Origin: Thermoleophilaceae bacterium
GTDB lineage: Bacteria; Actinomycetota; Thermoleophilia; Solirubrobacterales; Thermoleophilaceae
Direction of reading: 5' to 3'
Assembly: GCA_025928265.1 (NCBI GenBank)
Contig: JAICJV010000014.1
Location: 1-46,829 of the forward strand
DNA: 46,829 bases
A program made the position numbers and the translations under genes. Position 1 is the stretch's first letter. The number at the start of each line of letters is the position of its first letter. Under the pieces are notes generated by a model. That model did no database searches and was not told the origin of the DNA. It was given only the letters and a program-made list of their open reading frames with translations. Below are positions 15,138-23,189 of this stretch, one piece after another.

Positions 15138-15767
15138 ATGAATACCACCGATTACGCAAACCCCGAGCTCGCGGCCGTCGAGATCCACGGTATGAGCCGC
15201 AGCGCGTTCATCGCGCGCGGCGCGCTCGCCACCGGAGCCATCTACGGCGCCGGCGCCGTGGGCTCGTTCGTCAGCCAGGCGTTCGCGCAGGGCGGCGGGG
15301 GCGACGTCGACATCCTCAACTTCGCGTTGACGCTCGAGTACCTCGAGGCCGCGTTCTACCAGGACGCGCTCTCGAAGGCCAACCTGTCGGGTGACGCGAA
15401 GAAGCTCGCCAAGGAGATCGGCGCCCACGAGAAGCAGCACGTGGACGCGCTGACGGGTGCGATCAAGAAGGCCGGCGGCAAGCCGGTCGCAGCGCCGAAG
15501 GTCGCCTTCCCGCTCTCGAACCAGGCCAGCTTCCTGAAGCTCGCCGAGGCGTTCGAGGACACGGGCGTGTCCGCCTACGACGGGGCGGCCCCGATGATCA
15601 AGTCGAAGGAGGTGCTCGGCGCCGCCGGCTCGATCGTCCAGGTCGAGGCACGGCACGCCGCGGCGATCCGCTTCCTCAAGGGCGACGACCCGACTCGTGG
15701 CGCCTTCGAGCCGACCCTGATGAAGGCCGAGGTCCTGAAGGCGGTCAAGCCCTACATCAAGAGCTAG
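15138..15767 (+). CDS. Exported ferritin-like protein, paralogue of preceding gene
   Basis: A 209-residue relative of the preceding protein. The signal region is MSRSAFIARGALATGA followed by a small-residue hydrophobic core and a likely cleavage after QAFAQ; again the twin-arginine site has only one Arg (S-R-S-A-F-I). The ferritin-like domain has LEYLEAAFYQ, GAHEKQHVDAL and VQVEARHAAAI, giving Glu and His ligands. Without a lipobox it is probably secreted. AAAGGAG precedes ATG at 15138; an upstream GTG at 15108 has no such site. It is the last gene before a strong hairpin (15788-15823), so tatA-tatC and the two ferritin-like genes form one unit. Confidence 0.82.
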   Translation: MNTTDYANPELAAVEIHGMSRSAFIARGALATGAIYGAGAVGSFVSQAFAQGGGGDVDILNFALTLEYLEAAFYQDALSKANLSGDAKKLAKEIGAHEKQHVDALTGAIKKAGGKPVAAPKVAFPLSNQASFLKLAEAFEDTGVSAYDGAAPMIKSKEVLGAAGSIVQVEARHAAAIRFLKGDDPTRGAFEPTLMKAEVLKAVKPYIKS

Positions 15768-15787
15768 ACCGGCTGTGGCGGCAACGG

Positions 15788-15823
15788 CCGGCGCCCGGGT
15801 TTCCCTTCTCTCCCGGGTGCCGG
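15788..15823. terminator. Hairpin ending the tat-ferritin operon
   Basis: CCGGCGCCCGGG (15788-15799) and CCCGGGTGCCGG (15812-15823) form a 12-base stem with one G-T pair and a pyrimidine loop. It lies 20 bases past the second ferritin-like gene and before the convergent DedA stop. No T-run follows, so it may act as a GC-type terminator or mRNA end. Confidence 0.6.
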
Positions 15824-15905
15824 CATGTCGCCGCATTCGATTTCCGCGTCGTCGCAGGACCCGAAGTCGGGTGGAGGCGCTCCAGCCGGCGCTCGACAGG
15901 GTGCG

Positions 15906-16565
15906 TTAGACGCGACGCGCGCGCCGGCGCCGCCGGCCCCGGATGACCATCATTGCCGCGACGACCACCACCAGCACAAGCACCGCGTAGTCCACGTAGC
16001 GGAAGCTGTCGTGCAGCCCGTGCCACGAGTCGCCGAGGGCCCAGCCGGCGCCCGCGAACGCGAAGCACCAGATCATCGACCCGAGCAGCGTGAGGACCAC
16101 GTACGGAACGAACGGACTGCGGAAGACGCCGGCCGTGATCGAGATGAACGAGCGCACCAGCGGCGTGATCCGCCCGAGGAATACGGCGAAAAGGCCCCAG
16201 CGGGCGAACCAGGCCTCGGCCCGCGCGAACCGCTCGGGCGGCAGGTGGAACCAGCGGCCGCGCCGCTCGATGAGCTCGCGCCCGCCGCGCAGGCCGATCA
16301 GCCAGCCGACGATCGACCCGACCAGGTAGCCGAGCGAACCCGCCGCAGCGAGCACGACATATGCCTCGACGCCGGTCGACAGGGTCGCGCCCGCGAACTC
16401 GGCCTGATGCCCCGCGATGGCGCCCGAGGCGACGACACCCGCGTAGAGCATCGTCAGCTCGCCACCCAGCGGCAACAGGGCGTCGACTCCCATCAGCACG
16501 AACACCGCAACAACCGCGTGATCCGCGATCGCGGTCTCGATCGAGCCGGAGATCGAGGCGAGCAC
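15906..16565 (-). CDS. DedA-family membrane protein
   Basis: A 219-residue member of the DedA/SNARE-associated family, membrane proteins implicated in lipid carrier recycling and proton-gradient upkeep. Characteristic pieces are the acidic re-entrant region PLGGELTMLYAG, AAAGSLGYLVGSIVGWLIGLRGG and the second re-entrant stretch FLGRITPLVRSFISITAGVFR with the conserved Arg and Pro. The end is a basic tail. It starts at GTG 5 bases after the histidine kinase stop and is thus third in a regulator-kinase-DedA operon, implying an envelope stress role. Exact substrate unknown. Confidence 0.88.
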   Translation of the reverse strand: MLASISGSIETAIADHAVVAVFVLMGVDALLPLGGELTMLYAGVVASGAIAGHQAEFAGATLSTGVEAYVVLAAAGSLGYLVGSIVGWLIGLRGGRELIERRGRWFHLPPERFARAEAWFARWGLFAVFLGRITPLVRSFISITAGVFRSPFVPYVVLTLLGSMIWCFAFAGAGWALGDSWHGLHDSFRYVDYAVLVLVVVVAAMMVIRGRRRRRARRV

Positions 16566-16570
16566 GGACG

Positions 16571-17902
16571 TCAGCCCGCCACCCCGCCCGGAAGCCTGAG
16601 GTCGAATCGCCCGCCGCCGTTGGCCTCGGCCACGACGTCGCCGCCGCAGCTCCGCGCGAGCCGGCGCGCCAGCGGCAGTCCAAGCCCTGCGCCACCGCTG
16701 CTGCTCATGCCCGGAGCGAACACCGAGTCCGGATCACGCCCCTGGAGCCCGGGGCCGTCGTCGCTCACGGCCACCGTGACCCCGTCGTCGTCCGGCAGCA
16801 CCGCGATGTGCACGGAGTGGCGCGCATGACGCACCCCATTCTCCAGCAGCGGATACAGCGCGCGCGTCACGACGGCGGGATCTGCGTCGACCACCAGCGA
16901 CGAGAGCGGCTCGGCGAGCTGGACCTCCACGTCGCGCGATCGCGCGACGTTCTCCACCGCGCCGATCGCCTCGCGCACGGCGGGCAGTGGATCACACGAG
17001 CGCGCGGCTCCCGTCAGCTCCGCCCGTGCGCTCGCGAGCAGCGCCTCGATCACGCTCTCCATGCGGCGGCTGCTCTCGAGCACCCGCTCGAACGCAGTGC
17101 GCGACTCGGCGTCGAGCTCCGGCCGCAGCAGCGCGAGCTCGGACTCGCCGCGCAGCCCGGTGAGCGGCGTCCGCAGTTCGTGGGCCAGCTCCGCCGAGAA
17201 GCGCTGCTCGTGGCGCAGCACCGCCTCAATCCGCCGCAGGAGGCCGTCGAAGGTGGCAGCGAGCGTCGTCAATTCGTCACGCGGCGGCCCCAGGTGGAAG
17301 CGGCGATGCAGGTCATGCTCGCTCCAGTCGGCGGCTCGAGCCGTCATCTCGGCGATCGGCCGGAGCGCGGAGCGCACCGACCAGCGCACGGCGATGGCCG
17401 TCGCGACCAGCAGGAGGAGGCTCAGGATCGCCGTCCCGACGAGCGCGATGTGCCGGATGTGCTCATAGGGCACGAGCGACACCGCCACGACGACCGTGCC
17501 CCGCCGCGCGCCGTCGCGACCGCGGACCGGCACCGCGCGCAGGCGGATGTTCTGGTCGAGCGTCCGGTCGGTCGGACGCGTGACCGCGGCCAGCTCGCCA
17601 GCCGCGCGAGTGGCGGCGGCCGACGCGACGGCGGGCTTCTCCACCACACGCCCGTCCGCGAAGACCCACGCGTCGCGATCGAGCGCCGCGTCGTTCGGCC
17701 CTTCCACGGCGCGCACGCCGCCGTGCGAGAGGTCGATCGTGGCAACCTGCGCCGCGGCGCGGTTGCGCAGCACGGCCGACGCGTCCGAGTCGAGGCTGTT
17801 CGCGAGCAGCACGTTGAACAGGACGGCAAGCCCCGCAAGGCCGGCCGCGAGCACGAGCACCGCCGCGAGCGTCACCCGGCCGCGCAGCGTCAGACGGCTC
17901 AT
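16571..17902 (-). CDS. Sensor histidine kinase (HAMP, HisKA type)
   Basis: A 443-residue two-component sensor. An N-terminal membrane helix, an extracytoplasmic domain of about 110 residues and a second helix (HIALVGTAILSLLLLVATAIAV) lead to a HAMP segment. The dimerisation domain has the H-box FSAELAHELRTPLTGL; the ATPase domain has the N box LLENGVRHA, DDGPGL and GAGLGLPLA. Its ATG overlaps the response regulator stop by 4 bases, so both are coupled and it is surely the regulator's partner. The sensed signal is unknown; the neighbouring DedA and multi-pass membrane protein point to an envelope or metal cue. Confidence 0.92.
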   Translation of the reverse strand: MSRLTLRGRVTLAAVLVLAAGLAGLAVLFNVLLANSLDSDASAVLRNRAAAQVATIDLSHGGVRAVEGPNDAALDRDAWVFADGRVVEKPAVASAAATRAAGELAAVTRPTDRTLDQNIRLRAVPVRGRDGARRGTVVVAVSLVPYEHIRHIALVGTAILSLLLLVATAIAVRWSVRSALRPIAEMTARAADWSEHDLHRRFHLGPPRDELTTLAATFDGLLRRIEAVLRHEQRFSAELAHELRTPLTGLRGESELALLRPELDAESRTAFERVLESSRRMESVIEALLASARAELTGAARSCDPLPAVREAIGAVENVARSRDVEVQLAEPLSSLVVDADPAVVTRALYPLLENGVRHARHSVHIAVLPDDDGVTVAVSDDGPGLQGRDPDSVFAPGMSSSGGAGLGLPLARRLARSCGGDVVAEANGGGRFDLRLPGGVAG

Positions 17903-18570
17903 CGCAGCACGTAGCCCACGCCGCGCACCGTCTCGAGCGTCTCGCTGCTCGCGACCTCCTCGAGCTTGCGCCGCAGCCTGGCGATGTACGCGTCGAGCGT
18001 GTTCTCGTGGACGATCGCCCCGTCCGGCCAGCCGGCCGAGCGCAGCTCGTTGCGGCGGACGATCTCTCCAGGCCGCGCGGCCAGCGCCGCCAGCATCCGG
18101 AACTCGGTGGGCGTGAGCTGAGCCGTGCGCTCGCCGTTGCGCACGGCGTGCACCACCGGGTCAACCTCAAGCCCGGCCATGCCGCCCTCGGTAACCGGCG
18201 GCGCCTGCCGTCGCGCCGCCACACGGATGCGCGCCACCAGTTCGGCCACCGCAAACGGCTTGACCACGTAGTCGTCGGCACCGACGCTGAACCCCGACAG
18301 CCGGTCGGTGAGCGTGTCGCGCGCGGTGAGGAAGATGACCGGGCTGCTGACCGAATTCACGCGCAGCGCCTGGCACACGTCACGGCCGTCGGCGTCGGGC
18401 AGGCCGATGTCGAGTACGAGCAGATCGGGCGGCGATTCGGTGAAGACCTCGACCGCCTCGCGCCCCGACGCTGTCATGCGGACGCGAAACCCCTCGCGCC
18501 GCAGCGCACGCTCGAGCACCGACCGCAGCTGCGCATCGTCCTCGCAGATGCCCACCTGGAGCTCATCCAT
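17899..18570 (-). CDS. OmpR/PhoB-family response regulator
   Basis: A 223-residue regulator. The receiver domain (about 1-118) has the acidic pair in GICEDDAQLR, the phospho-acceptor Asp in LLVLDIGLPDADG, Thr in IFLTARD and Lys in YVVKPFA. The C-terminal OmpR-type winged helix includes LTPTEFRMLAALAARPGEIV and DAYIARLRRKLE. I chose ATG 18570, which gives the normal domain start; a longer GTG start at 18606 adds unconserved residues. A CATCAT box 7 bases before it hints at a leaderless start. It heads the regulator-kinase-DedA operon and is divergent from the gene at 18653, its likely target. Confidence 0.92.
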   Translation of the reverse strand: MDELQVGICEDDAQLRSVLERALRREGFRVRMTASGREAVEVFTESPPDLLVLDIGLPDADGRDVCQALRVNSVSSPVIFLTARDTLTDRLSGFSVGADDYVVKPFAVAELVARIRVAARRQAPPVTEGGMAGLEVDPVVHAVRNGERTAQLTPTEFRMLAALAARPGEIVRRNELRSAGWPDGAIVHENTLDAYIARLRRKLEEVASSETLETVRGVGYVLR

Positions 18571-18611
18571 GCGTCGAATGATGTCGCCATGTGAGCCGGC
18601 GTCCACACACC

Positions 18612-18645
18612 GTTCAGGTAGGTGCCAGGTTCACCCCGCCACCCT
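18612..18645. promoter_or_regulatory. Divergent region with repeated GTTCA
   Basis: GTTCA occurs at 18612-18616 and as GTTCACC at 18629-18635, 17 bases apart, between the response regulator and the gene at 18653. CACCCT (18640-18645) lies 7 bases before that start. Direct repeats are typical OmpR-family sites, but the spacing is not the usual 11 bases, so this is weak. Confidence 0.25.
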
Positions 18646-18652
18646 GCGGCGC

Positions 18653-19576
18653 ATGTCAACACTCACGTCACGCATGACGGCAGCCGACTCCCCCGCGCGA
18701 CGCATGTTCAACAAGGTCCCGGAGGTAACCCTCTACTTCTGGGTCATCAAGATCATGTGCACGACGATCGGCGAGACCGCTGCCGACTACCTCAACGACA
18801 ACCTGGGCTTCGGCCTGACCAACACGACGTACGTCGCCGGCGCATTGCTGGTGGCACTGCTCGTCGCGCAGTTCCGGCTGCGGAAGTACGTTCCACCGGT
18901 GTACTGGGCGGTGGTCGTCGTGATCAGCGTCTTCGGCACGTTGATCACCGACAACATGACCGACAAGTACAACGTTCCCCTGACAACCAGCACGCCGATC
19001 TTCGCCGTCATCCTGGCGGTCGTCTTCGCGATCTGGTGGGGCTTCGAGCGGACGCTGTCGATCCACTCGATCGTCACCACGCGCCGCGAGGCGTTCTACT
19101 GGCTGGCGATCCTGTTCACGTTCGCGCTCGGCACCGCCGCGGGCGATCTCGTCGCCGAGAAGGCCGACCTCGGCTATGGCGTCTCGATCGCGATCTTCGG
19201 CGGCGTCATCACGCTCGTCGCGATCGCGCATTTCGGCCTGAAGCTGAACGCGGTGCTGTCGTTCTGGCTCGCGTACATCCTCACGCGGCCGCTCGGCGCC
19301 TCGATCGGCGACTTCATGTCGCAGAAGAGCTCGAAGTACGGTGGCCTCGGACTCGGCACCACGGGGACGAGCTACATCTTCCTCGGCTGCATCATCGCGC
19401 TAGTCGGTTACCTCTCGCTGACGAAGCGCGACCAGACGCCGCCCGAGGTGGTGCTCGCGGAGGAGGCGAAGGAGGCGGTGCATCCGCACGATCGCCATCT
19501 CCCGCATCCGCATGTGCCGCACCCGCACATGCCGCAGCGCGGCGAGCAGCGGCGGCCGCTCGGCCAGGAGGGCTGA
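18653..19576 (+). CDS. COG4705-type membrane protein with His-rich tail
   Basis: A 307-residue multi-pass membrane protein of the uncharacterised COG4705 type. The conserved N-terminus KVPEVTLYFWVIKIMCTTIG is followed by repeated units with a glycine/acid signature (TIGETAADYLND, LGTAAGDLVAE, RPLGASIGDFM), suggesting internal repeats that place acidic residues in the membrane. Some relatives have been suggested to be metal transporters; that is not proven. The last 40 residues hold many His-Pro steps (HPHDRHLPHPHVPHPHMP), a probable metal-binding tail. It is transcribed divergently from the OmpR-type two-component system. ATG 18653 is preferred; ATG 18674 is possible. Confidence 0.75.
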   Translation: MSTLTSRMTAADSPARRMFNKVPEVTLYFWVIKIMCTTIGETAADYLNDNLGFGLTNTTYVAGALLVALLVAQFRLRKYVPPVYWAVVVVISVFGTLITDNMTDKYNVPLTTSTPIFAVILAVVFAIWWGFERTLSIHSIVTTRREAFYWLAILFTFALGTAAGDLVAEKADLGYGVSIAIFGGVITLVAIAHFGLKLNAVLSFWLAYILTRPLGASIGDFMSQKSSKYGGLGLGTTGTSYIFLGCIIALVGYLSLTKRDQTPPEVVLAEEAKEAVHPHDRHLPHPHVPHPHMPQRGEQRRPLGQEG

Positions 19577-19597
19577 CCAAACGGGGGTGGTGCGTGC

Positions 19598-19819
19598 CTA
19601 GCCGTTCCAGGCCAGGCGCGCGCCGCCCACCGGCTTTCCCTCCTCCATGAAATTGCCGGTGGCCGCGCTCAGCGTGAACGCGATCACCTCGTCGTCCTCG
19701 GTCACCACCACGACACGGCGGCCCTCGTCGAAGACCTCCTCCACGGTCCCGCCCACCCGCCGGGCGAGGAACACGACGGTCACATGCGCGCCCACGAACG
19801 GTGCACTGCGAAACGGCAT
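19598..19819 (-). CDS. Small hypothetical beta-rich protein
   Basis: A 73-residue protein, not recognised. The sequence MPFRSAPFVGAHVTVVFL and later VGGTVEEVFDEGRRVVVVTE, DDEVIAFTLSAATGNFM suggests a small five-stranded barrel that wraps charged loops. The ATG at 19819 is chosen over an in-frame GTG/ATG further up because TAGCCT (19827-19832 on minus) lies 7 bases before it, matching the leaderless promoters elsewhere. Convergent with the COG4705-type gene, whose stop is 21 bases away. The good promoter and normal codon use support a real gene. Confidence 0.6.
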   Translation of the reverse strand: MPFRSAPFVGAHVTVVFLARRVGGTVEEVFDEGRRVVVVTEDDEVIAFTLSAATGNFMEEGKPVGGARLAWNG

Positions 19820-19955
19820 CCGGATGAGGCTAGTCACAAGCCCGTCATCCAACGGACGTGGCGTTCATGAAGAAGGTAATCGCGGTAACGATGGCCGCTG
19901 AGGCGCCGCCGGGCCCGGGCAGCCAATCGGTGACGACCGACAAAGGAGGCGTCCC

Positions 19956-20453
19956 ATGGCGACCCATGGACGAACCAGAACAAGAAGCAGAGCGAGAACC
20001 CGGGCTCCCTACGATCGCCGGGCCGCGGAGGTACGTCCGCGCGCTGACGAGCCGATCTACGACGTCCCGCCGCCGGCGGCGCCCCCGCCCCCGGCGCCGA
20101 ACTGGCGCGACGATGTCCTGTCGCTCAGTGGGCTGAATGTGCTCGCGGGCATCTGGCTGATCATCTCGCCGTGGGTGCTGAACTACGGCCCCGGCGACCC
20201 GAAGTGGAACAACGTGGTGTTCGGCGCGATCATCGCGCTGCTTGCGCTCGCGAAGATCGGCGGCGCGCTGCGTGCGACGTGGCTGAGCGCGGTCAACGCC
20301 GTGATCGGCGTGTGGCTGTTCGTCGCCGCGTTCACGATCGACTCGTCGTGGACCGCCGGCTGGAACGACATCATCCTCGGCGTAATCGTCTTCCTGCTCG
20401 CTCTCGGCAGCGCGTCGGCGTCCGAGCGTGGCGCTGCGGCGCCGGTGGCGTAG
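19956..20453 (+). CDS. SPW-repeat membrane protein
   Basis: A 165-residue membrane protein. An Arg-rich then Pro-rich cytoplasmic N-terminus (to about residue 48) precedes two SPW repeats, each a pair of helices: LSGLNVLAGIWLIISPWVLNYG with NNVVFGAIIALLALAKI, and LSAVNAVIGVWLFVAAFTID with NDIILGVIVFLLALGS. The first has the full SPW motif; the second reads VAAF. AAAGGAGG lies 7 bases before the ATG. The family is common in actinobacteria; its function is unknown. It ends in a bidirectional hairpin shared with the convergent phosphatase gene. Confidence 0.85.
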   Translation: MATHGRTRTRSRARTRAPYDRRAAEVRPRADEPIYDVPPPAAPPPPAPNWRDDVLSLSGLNVLAGIWLIISPWVLNYGPGDPKWNNVVFGAIIALLALAKIGGALRATWLSAVNAVIGVWLFVAAFTIDSSWTAGWNDIILGVIVFLLALGSASASERGAAAPVA

Positions 20454-20477
20454 CGGCTCACGGCACTCAGGCGCTTC

Positions 20478-20509
20478 GCGCGCGGCGGCGCCGTCAGGCC
20501 GCCGCGCGC
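20478..20509. terminator. Bidirectional hairpin terminator
   Basis: GCGCGCGGCGGC (20478-20489) and GCCGCCGCGCGC (20498-20509) form a perfect 12-base stem with an 8-base loop. It lies after the SPW gene and contains the stop codon and last codons of the convergent phosphatase gene, so one structure may end both transcripts. Confidence 0.6.
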
Positions 20510-22461
20510 CCGGCCCCTGCAGCCACGCGCGTGAGGCTGAGGATGGCGATGTCGTCGCTCTGATCGCCCGCGAGGAACCCCTCCACCGTGGCGATCAGGT
20601 CGACGGCGGGGCTGCCGCCGCCGCTCGTGTCGAGTCGCTCGGCGGCGCGCAGCAGCCGCGACTCGCCGAACCGCTCCTCCGGGCCGACCGCGTCGATCAC
20701 GCCGTCGGTGTAGAGCAGGAGCTGGTCGCCCGTCACCAGGTCGACGTCGGTCCCCTGCGGGCGGATGTCGTCGAAGACCCCCAGCAGGCGACCGCTCTCC
20801 CCCACGAACCGCGCGCGCCCGCCGCGGACGAGGACCGGCAGCGGGTGCCCCGCGGAGTAGATGGTGGCGCGCCCCGAGGGGCTCACGGCCACGATCGCGA
20901 TCGTGCACATGCCGCTGAAGTCAGGGCCGCGCTCGCGCAGCCGGCGGTTGAGGACCGCGAGCGCCCGCGCCGCATCGCCGGTGAACTCGATCATGGCCGC
21001 GAGCGTGTGGCGCGCGAGCGCCGTGAGCGCCGCGGCCTCGGCCCCCTTCCCCACCACGTCGCCGATGACCGCGGCCCAGCCGCCCTCGAACTCCACGACG
21101 TCGTAGAAGTCGCCGCCCACCTCGTTCGCCCGCCCCGCGGCCCGGTACGCGGTCGAGATGCGCCAGCCGTCGAGCGGAGCGATCCGGTCGGGGACCAGCC
21201 CGGCCTGAAGCGTGTGCGCGATGTGCGCCTGCTCGGCGTGCAGCTGCGCGTTGTTGATGAAGATCCCGGCCTGCCGCCCGAGGTCGGACGCCAGTTCGAG
21301 GTCGCGCTCGTCGAACCGGCGTGAGGTGGACGAGACGAAGCTGAGCGACCCGAGCAGCCGGGCGCCCGCGCGGATCGGCACGATCATCGTGGAGTTCAGC
21401 CCGACGGTCCGCAGGATCGCCAGGTGTTCGGGATCGCGTGCGCCCGCCACGAGCATGTCGTCGGTGATCTCGGGTATGAGGTGCGGCTCGCCGGTCCGCA
21501 CCACGGCGCCCATCCCGCCCGGATCGCCCGCCTCCGGGGGCCAGCGCCTGCGCAGCATCCACCCGAGCTGCACCTTCTCCGGGTCGCGATGCGCGATCGC
21601 CACCGGCTGGAGCCGGCCCGCGCTGTCCAGCAGGTCCACCCCGGCCCAGTCGGCGAGGCCGGGCACCGCCGCGTCGGCGATCGCCTGGAGCGTGCGCGCG
21701 AGATCCGACGCCTCGGCCACCTCGCGGGCCGTCTGCGCCAGCAGCCGCTGCGCCACCTCGCTGCGCTTGGTCGCGGTGATGTCCTCGATCAGGTTCACGG
21801 CCATGACCACGCGACCATCGGGGGCGCTGACGGCACTCGCGCGGTTCAGCAGCCAGCGCTCCTCGCCGGTCTCCTTCACGACGTTGCGAACCACAACCGG
21901 CTCAGGGCTCCGCTCGCCCGCCAGCAGCCGGGTGCCGGGCAGGTCCTCGAGCACAACCGGGTCGCCGTCCTCGGTGTAGACGTCGAAGCGCTGCATGAGC
22001 GCACCCGGCCGCTCGGCCTCCACCGCCGCGGGATCGGGCAGCTTGAGCAGATCCGCGGCGGCCTGGTTCGCGTAGACCATCCGGCCGTCGACGCCGCGCA
22101 CCGTGATCGCCGCGGCCACCGTCCCGAGGATCGTCTGGAGCTGCGCCTCGGTGGTGGAAAGCTCCTCGGCGAGCGACTGCGCGCGCGCTCGGTAGTCGGC
22201 CATCAGGACCGCGAACGCGGACCCGAGCGCCACCACGCCCAGCGGGATCCAGTAACGCCCCGACCCGAACGAGTGGTCCCAGATGAACGAGATCCCTGCG
22301 CCCGTCACCGCCGCCGCGGCGACGATGCGCGTCGCGCGCGGCGTGCTGGTCAGACCCGCGAGCAACGGCGCCGCGATCATGAGCCCCACGAGCACCACGC
22401 CCGGGGTCACGATGATGTCGGCCACCAGGAGGACCACGACGATCAGGAGCGGCAGCGCCAT
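20494..22461 (-). CDS. PAS-GAF PP2C phosphatase (SpoIIE/RsbU type)
   Basis: A 655-residue signalling phosphatase. An N-terminal membrane domain of three to four helices (1-95), a PAS domain (about 105-235, ending VVMAVNLIEDITATKR), a GAF domain (about 245-395) and a SpoIIE-type PP2C domain (about 415-640). Metal-binding motifs of the phosphatase are intact: EVGGDFYDV, IGDVVGKG, LLYTDGV and QSDDIAIL. Such proteins dephosphorylate anti-anti-sigma factors in partner-switching stress cascades. No sigma factor or anti-sigma gene lies next to it. The ATG has AAGAAT 7 bases upstream (22469-22474), suggesting a leaderless start. The sensed ligand is unknown. Confidence 0.9.
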   Translation of the reverse strand: MALPLLIVVVLLVADIIVTPGVVLVGLMIAAPLLAGLTSTPRATRIVAAAAVTGAGISFIWDHSFGSGRYWIPLGVVALGSAFAVLMADYRARAQSLAEELSTTEAQLQTILGTVAAAITVRGVDGRMVYANQAAADLLKLPDPAAVEAERPGALMQRFDVYTEDGDPVVLEDLPGTRLLAGERSPEPVVVRNVVKETGEERWLLNRASAVSAPDGRVVMAVNLIEDITATKRSEVAQRLLAQTAREVAEASDLARTLQAIADAAVPGLADWAGVDLLDSAGRLQPVAIAHRDPEKVQLGWMLRRRWPPEAGDPGGMGAVVRTGEPHLIPEITDDMLVAGARDPEHLAILRTVGLNSTMIVPIRAGARLLGSLSFVSSTSRRFDERDLELASDLGRQAGIFINNAQLHAEQAHIAHTLQAGLVPDRIAPLDGWRISTAYRAAGRANEVGGDFYDVVEFEGGWAAVIGDVVGKGAEAAALTALARHTLAAMIEFTGDAARALAVLNRRLRERGPDFSGMCTIAIVAVSPSGRATIYSAGHPLPVLVRGGRARFVGESGRLLGVFDDIRPQGTDVDLVTGDQLLLYTDGVIDAVGPEERFGESRLLRAAERLDTSGGGSPAVDLIATVEGFLAGDQSDDIAILSLTRVAAGAGRAAA

Positions 22462-22530
22462 TGGGCTGATTCTTGCCGCTGGGGTGGCGTGAAGGCAATG
22501 CCTGCGCCAACGGCCGCCGCCGCTTGCGCC

Positions 22531-23049
22531 CTACGCGTACCGGTCGATCGCCAGGCCGTTCGCCAGATCCGCCGAGGACGAGTAGTTCGACTGCTTCAGC
22601 AGCGAGCTCACGTCGAAGCCGTCGGAGTTCAGCGCGTCGAGCAGCGTGTTCTGGTCCACGCCGAGCTCGTCGGCCAGCGATGCGAGGTTGCTCTGCGCAC
22701 GATCTCCGCCGATCCGGGCGTCACCGTCGCGCGGCGGATGGGCCGGCCGCTTGCCGTCGGCGATGTTCGTCGCCATCTGGGTCAGCTGTGCGTCCGACAG
22801 CTGGGGCGCACCATCGGGCTGACCCGCCTTCAGGTCCTCGCCGATGCTCGCGACGAGGTCGTCCTTCGACACGCCCTTGCCGGCGGCCAGGTCGCTGAGC
22901 GACTGACCGGACTTGCGGGCCTGCTCCAGGTCGTCGGTGCTCATACCGAGCAGCTCGGCGGTCTTGGTCATCTCCGGCGGCTTGTGGTGCCGGTGCATGT
23001 GTGGCTGGAGCTGCTGGACGCTCGAGCCGTCGAGTGAGCTCACGCTCAT
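22531..23049 (-). CDS. Hypothetical protein with LysM-like spaced repeats
   Basis: A 172-residue soluble protein without signal peptide. A His-rich N-terminus (QLQPHMHRHHKPPE) leads to two similar helical modules: TAELLGMSTDDLEQARKSGQ followed by SLSDLAAGKGVSKDDLV, and later LASLADELGVDQNTLLDAL. This Leu/Gly/Ser-Asp-Asp-Leu pattern recurs in small bacterial proteins of unknown role. The C-terminus ends with SSSADLANGLAIDRYA. The ATG at 23049 is secured by GAGGAGG 6 bases upstream; the longer frame is not needed. It lies upstream of the phosphatase gene on the same strand, 69 bases away, but the phosphatase has its own promoter box. Confidence 0.65.
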   Translation of the reverse strand: MSVSSLDGSSVQQLQPHMHRHHKPPEMTKTAELLGMSTDDLEQARKSGQSLSDLAAGKGVSKDDLVASIGEDLKAGQPDGAPQLSDAQLTQMATNIADGKRPAHPPRDGDARIGGDRAQSNLASLADELGVDQNTLLDALNSDGFDVSSLLKQSNYSSSADLANGLAIDRYA

Positions 23050-23189
23050 CGGTTTCCTCCTCGAAGGGGTCGGTTCACGTCCCGGGTAATCGGGCGAGCG
23101 CCGGAAATCGGCGTGAGAATTCGCTTCACCAGGGGCGATTCTCAGGAACCGCAGAGCTCGCATTCAGCCGGCGCCGCCAGCGTGTTGGG

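Noticed and set aside
18612-18635. PhoP box in the two-component divergent region.
   Set aside because: GTTCACC matches the Streptomyces PhoP half-site but the repeat spacing is 17 rather than 11 bases; kept only as a weak regulatory note.
19858-20136. Short plus-strand frame beginning before the SPW-repeat gene.
   Set aside because: Its start has no ribosome site, and it runs through the SPW gene in another frame with Arg/Ser-rich translation.
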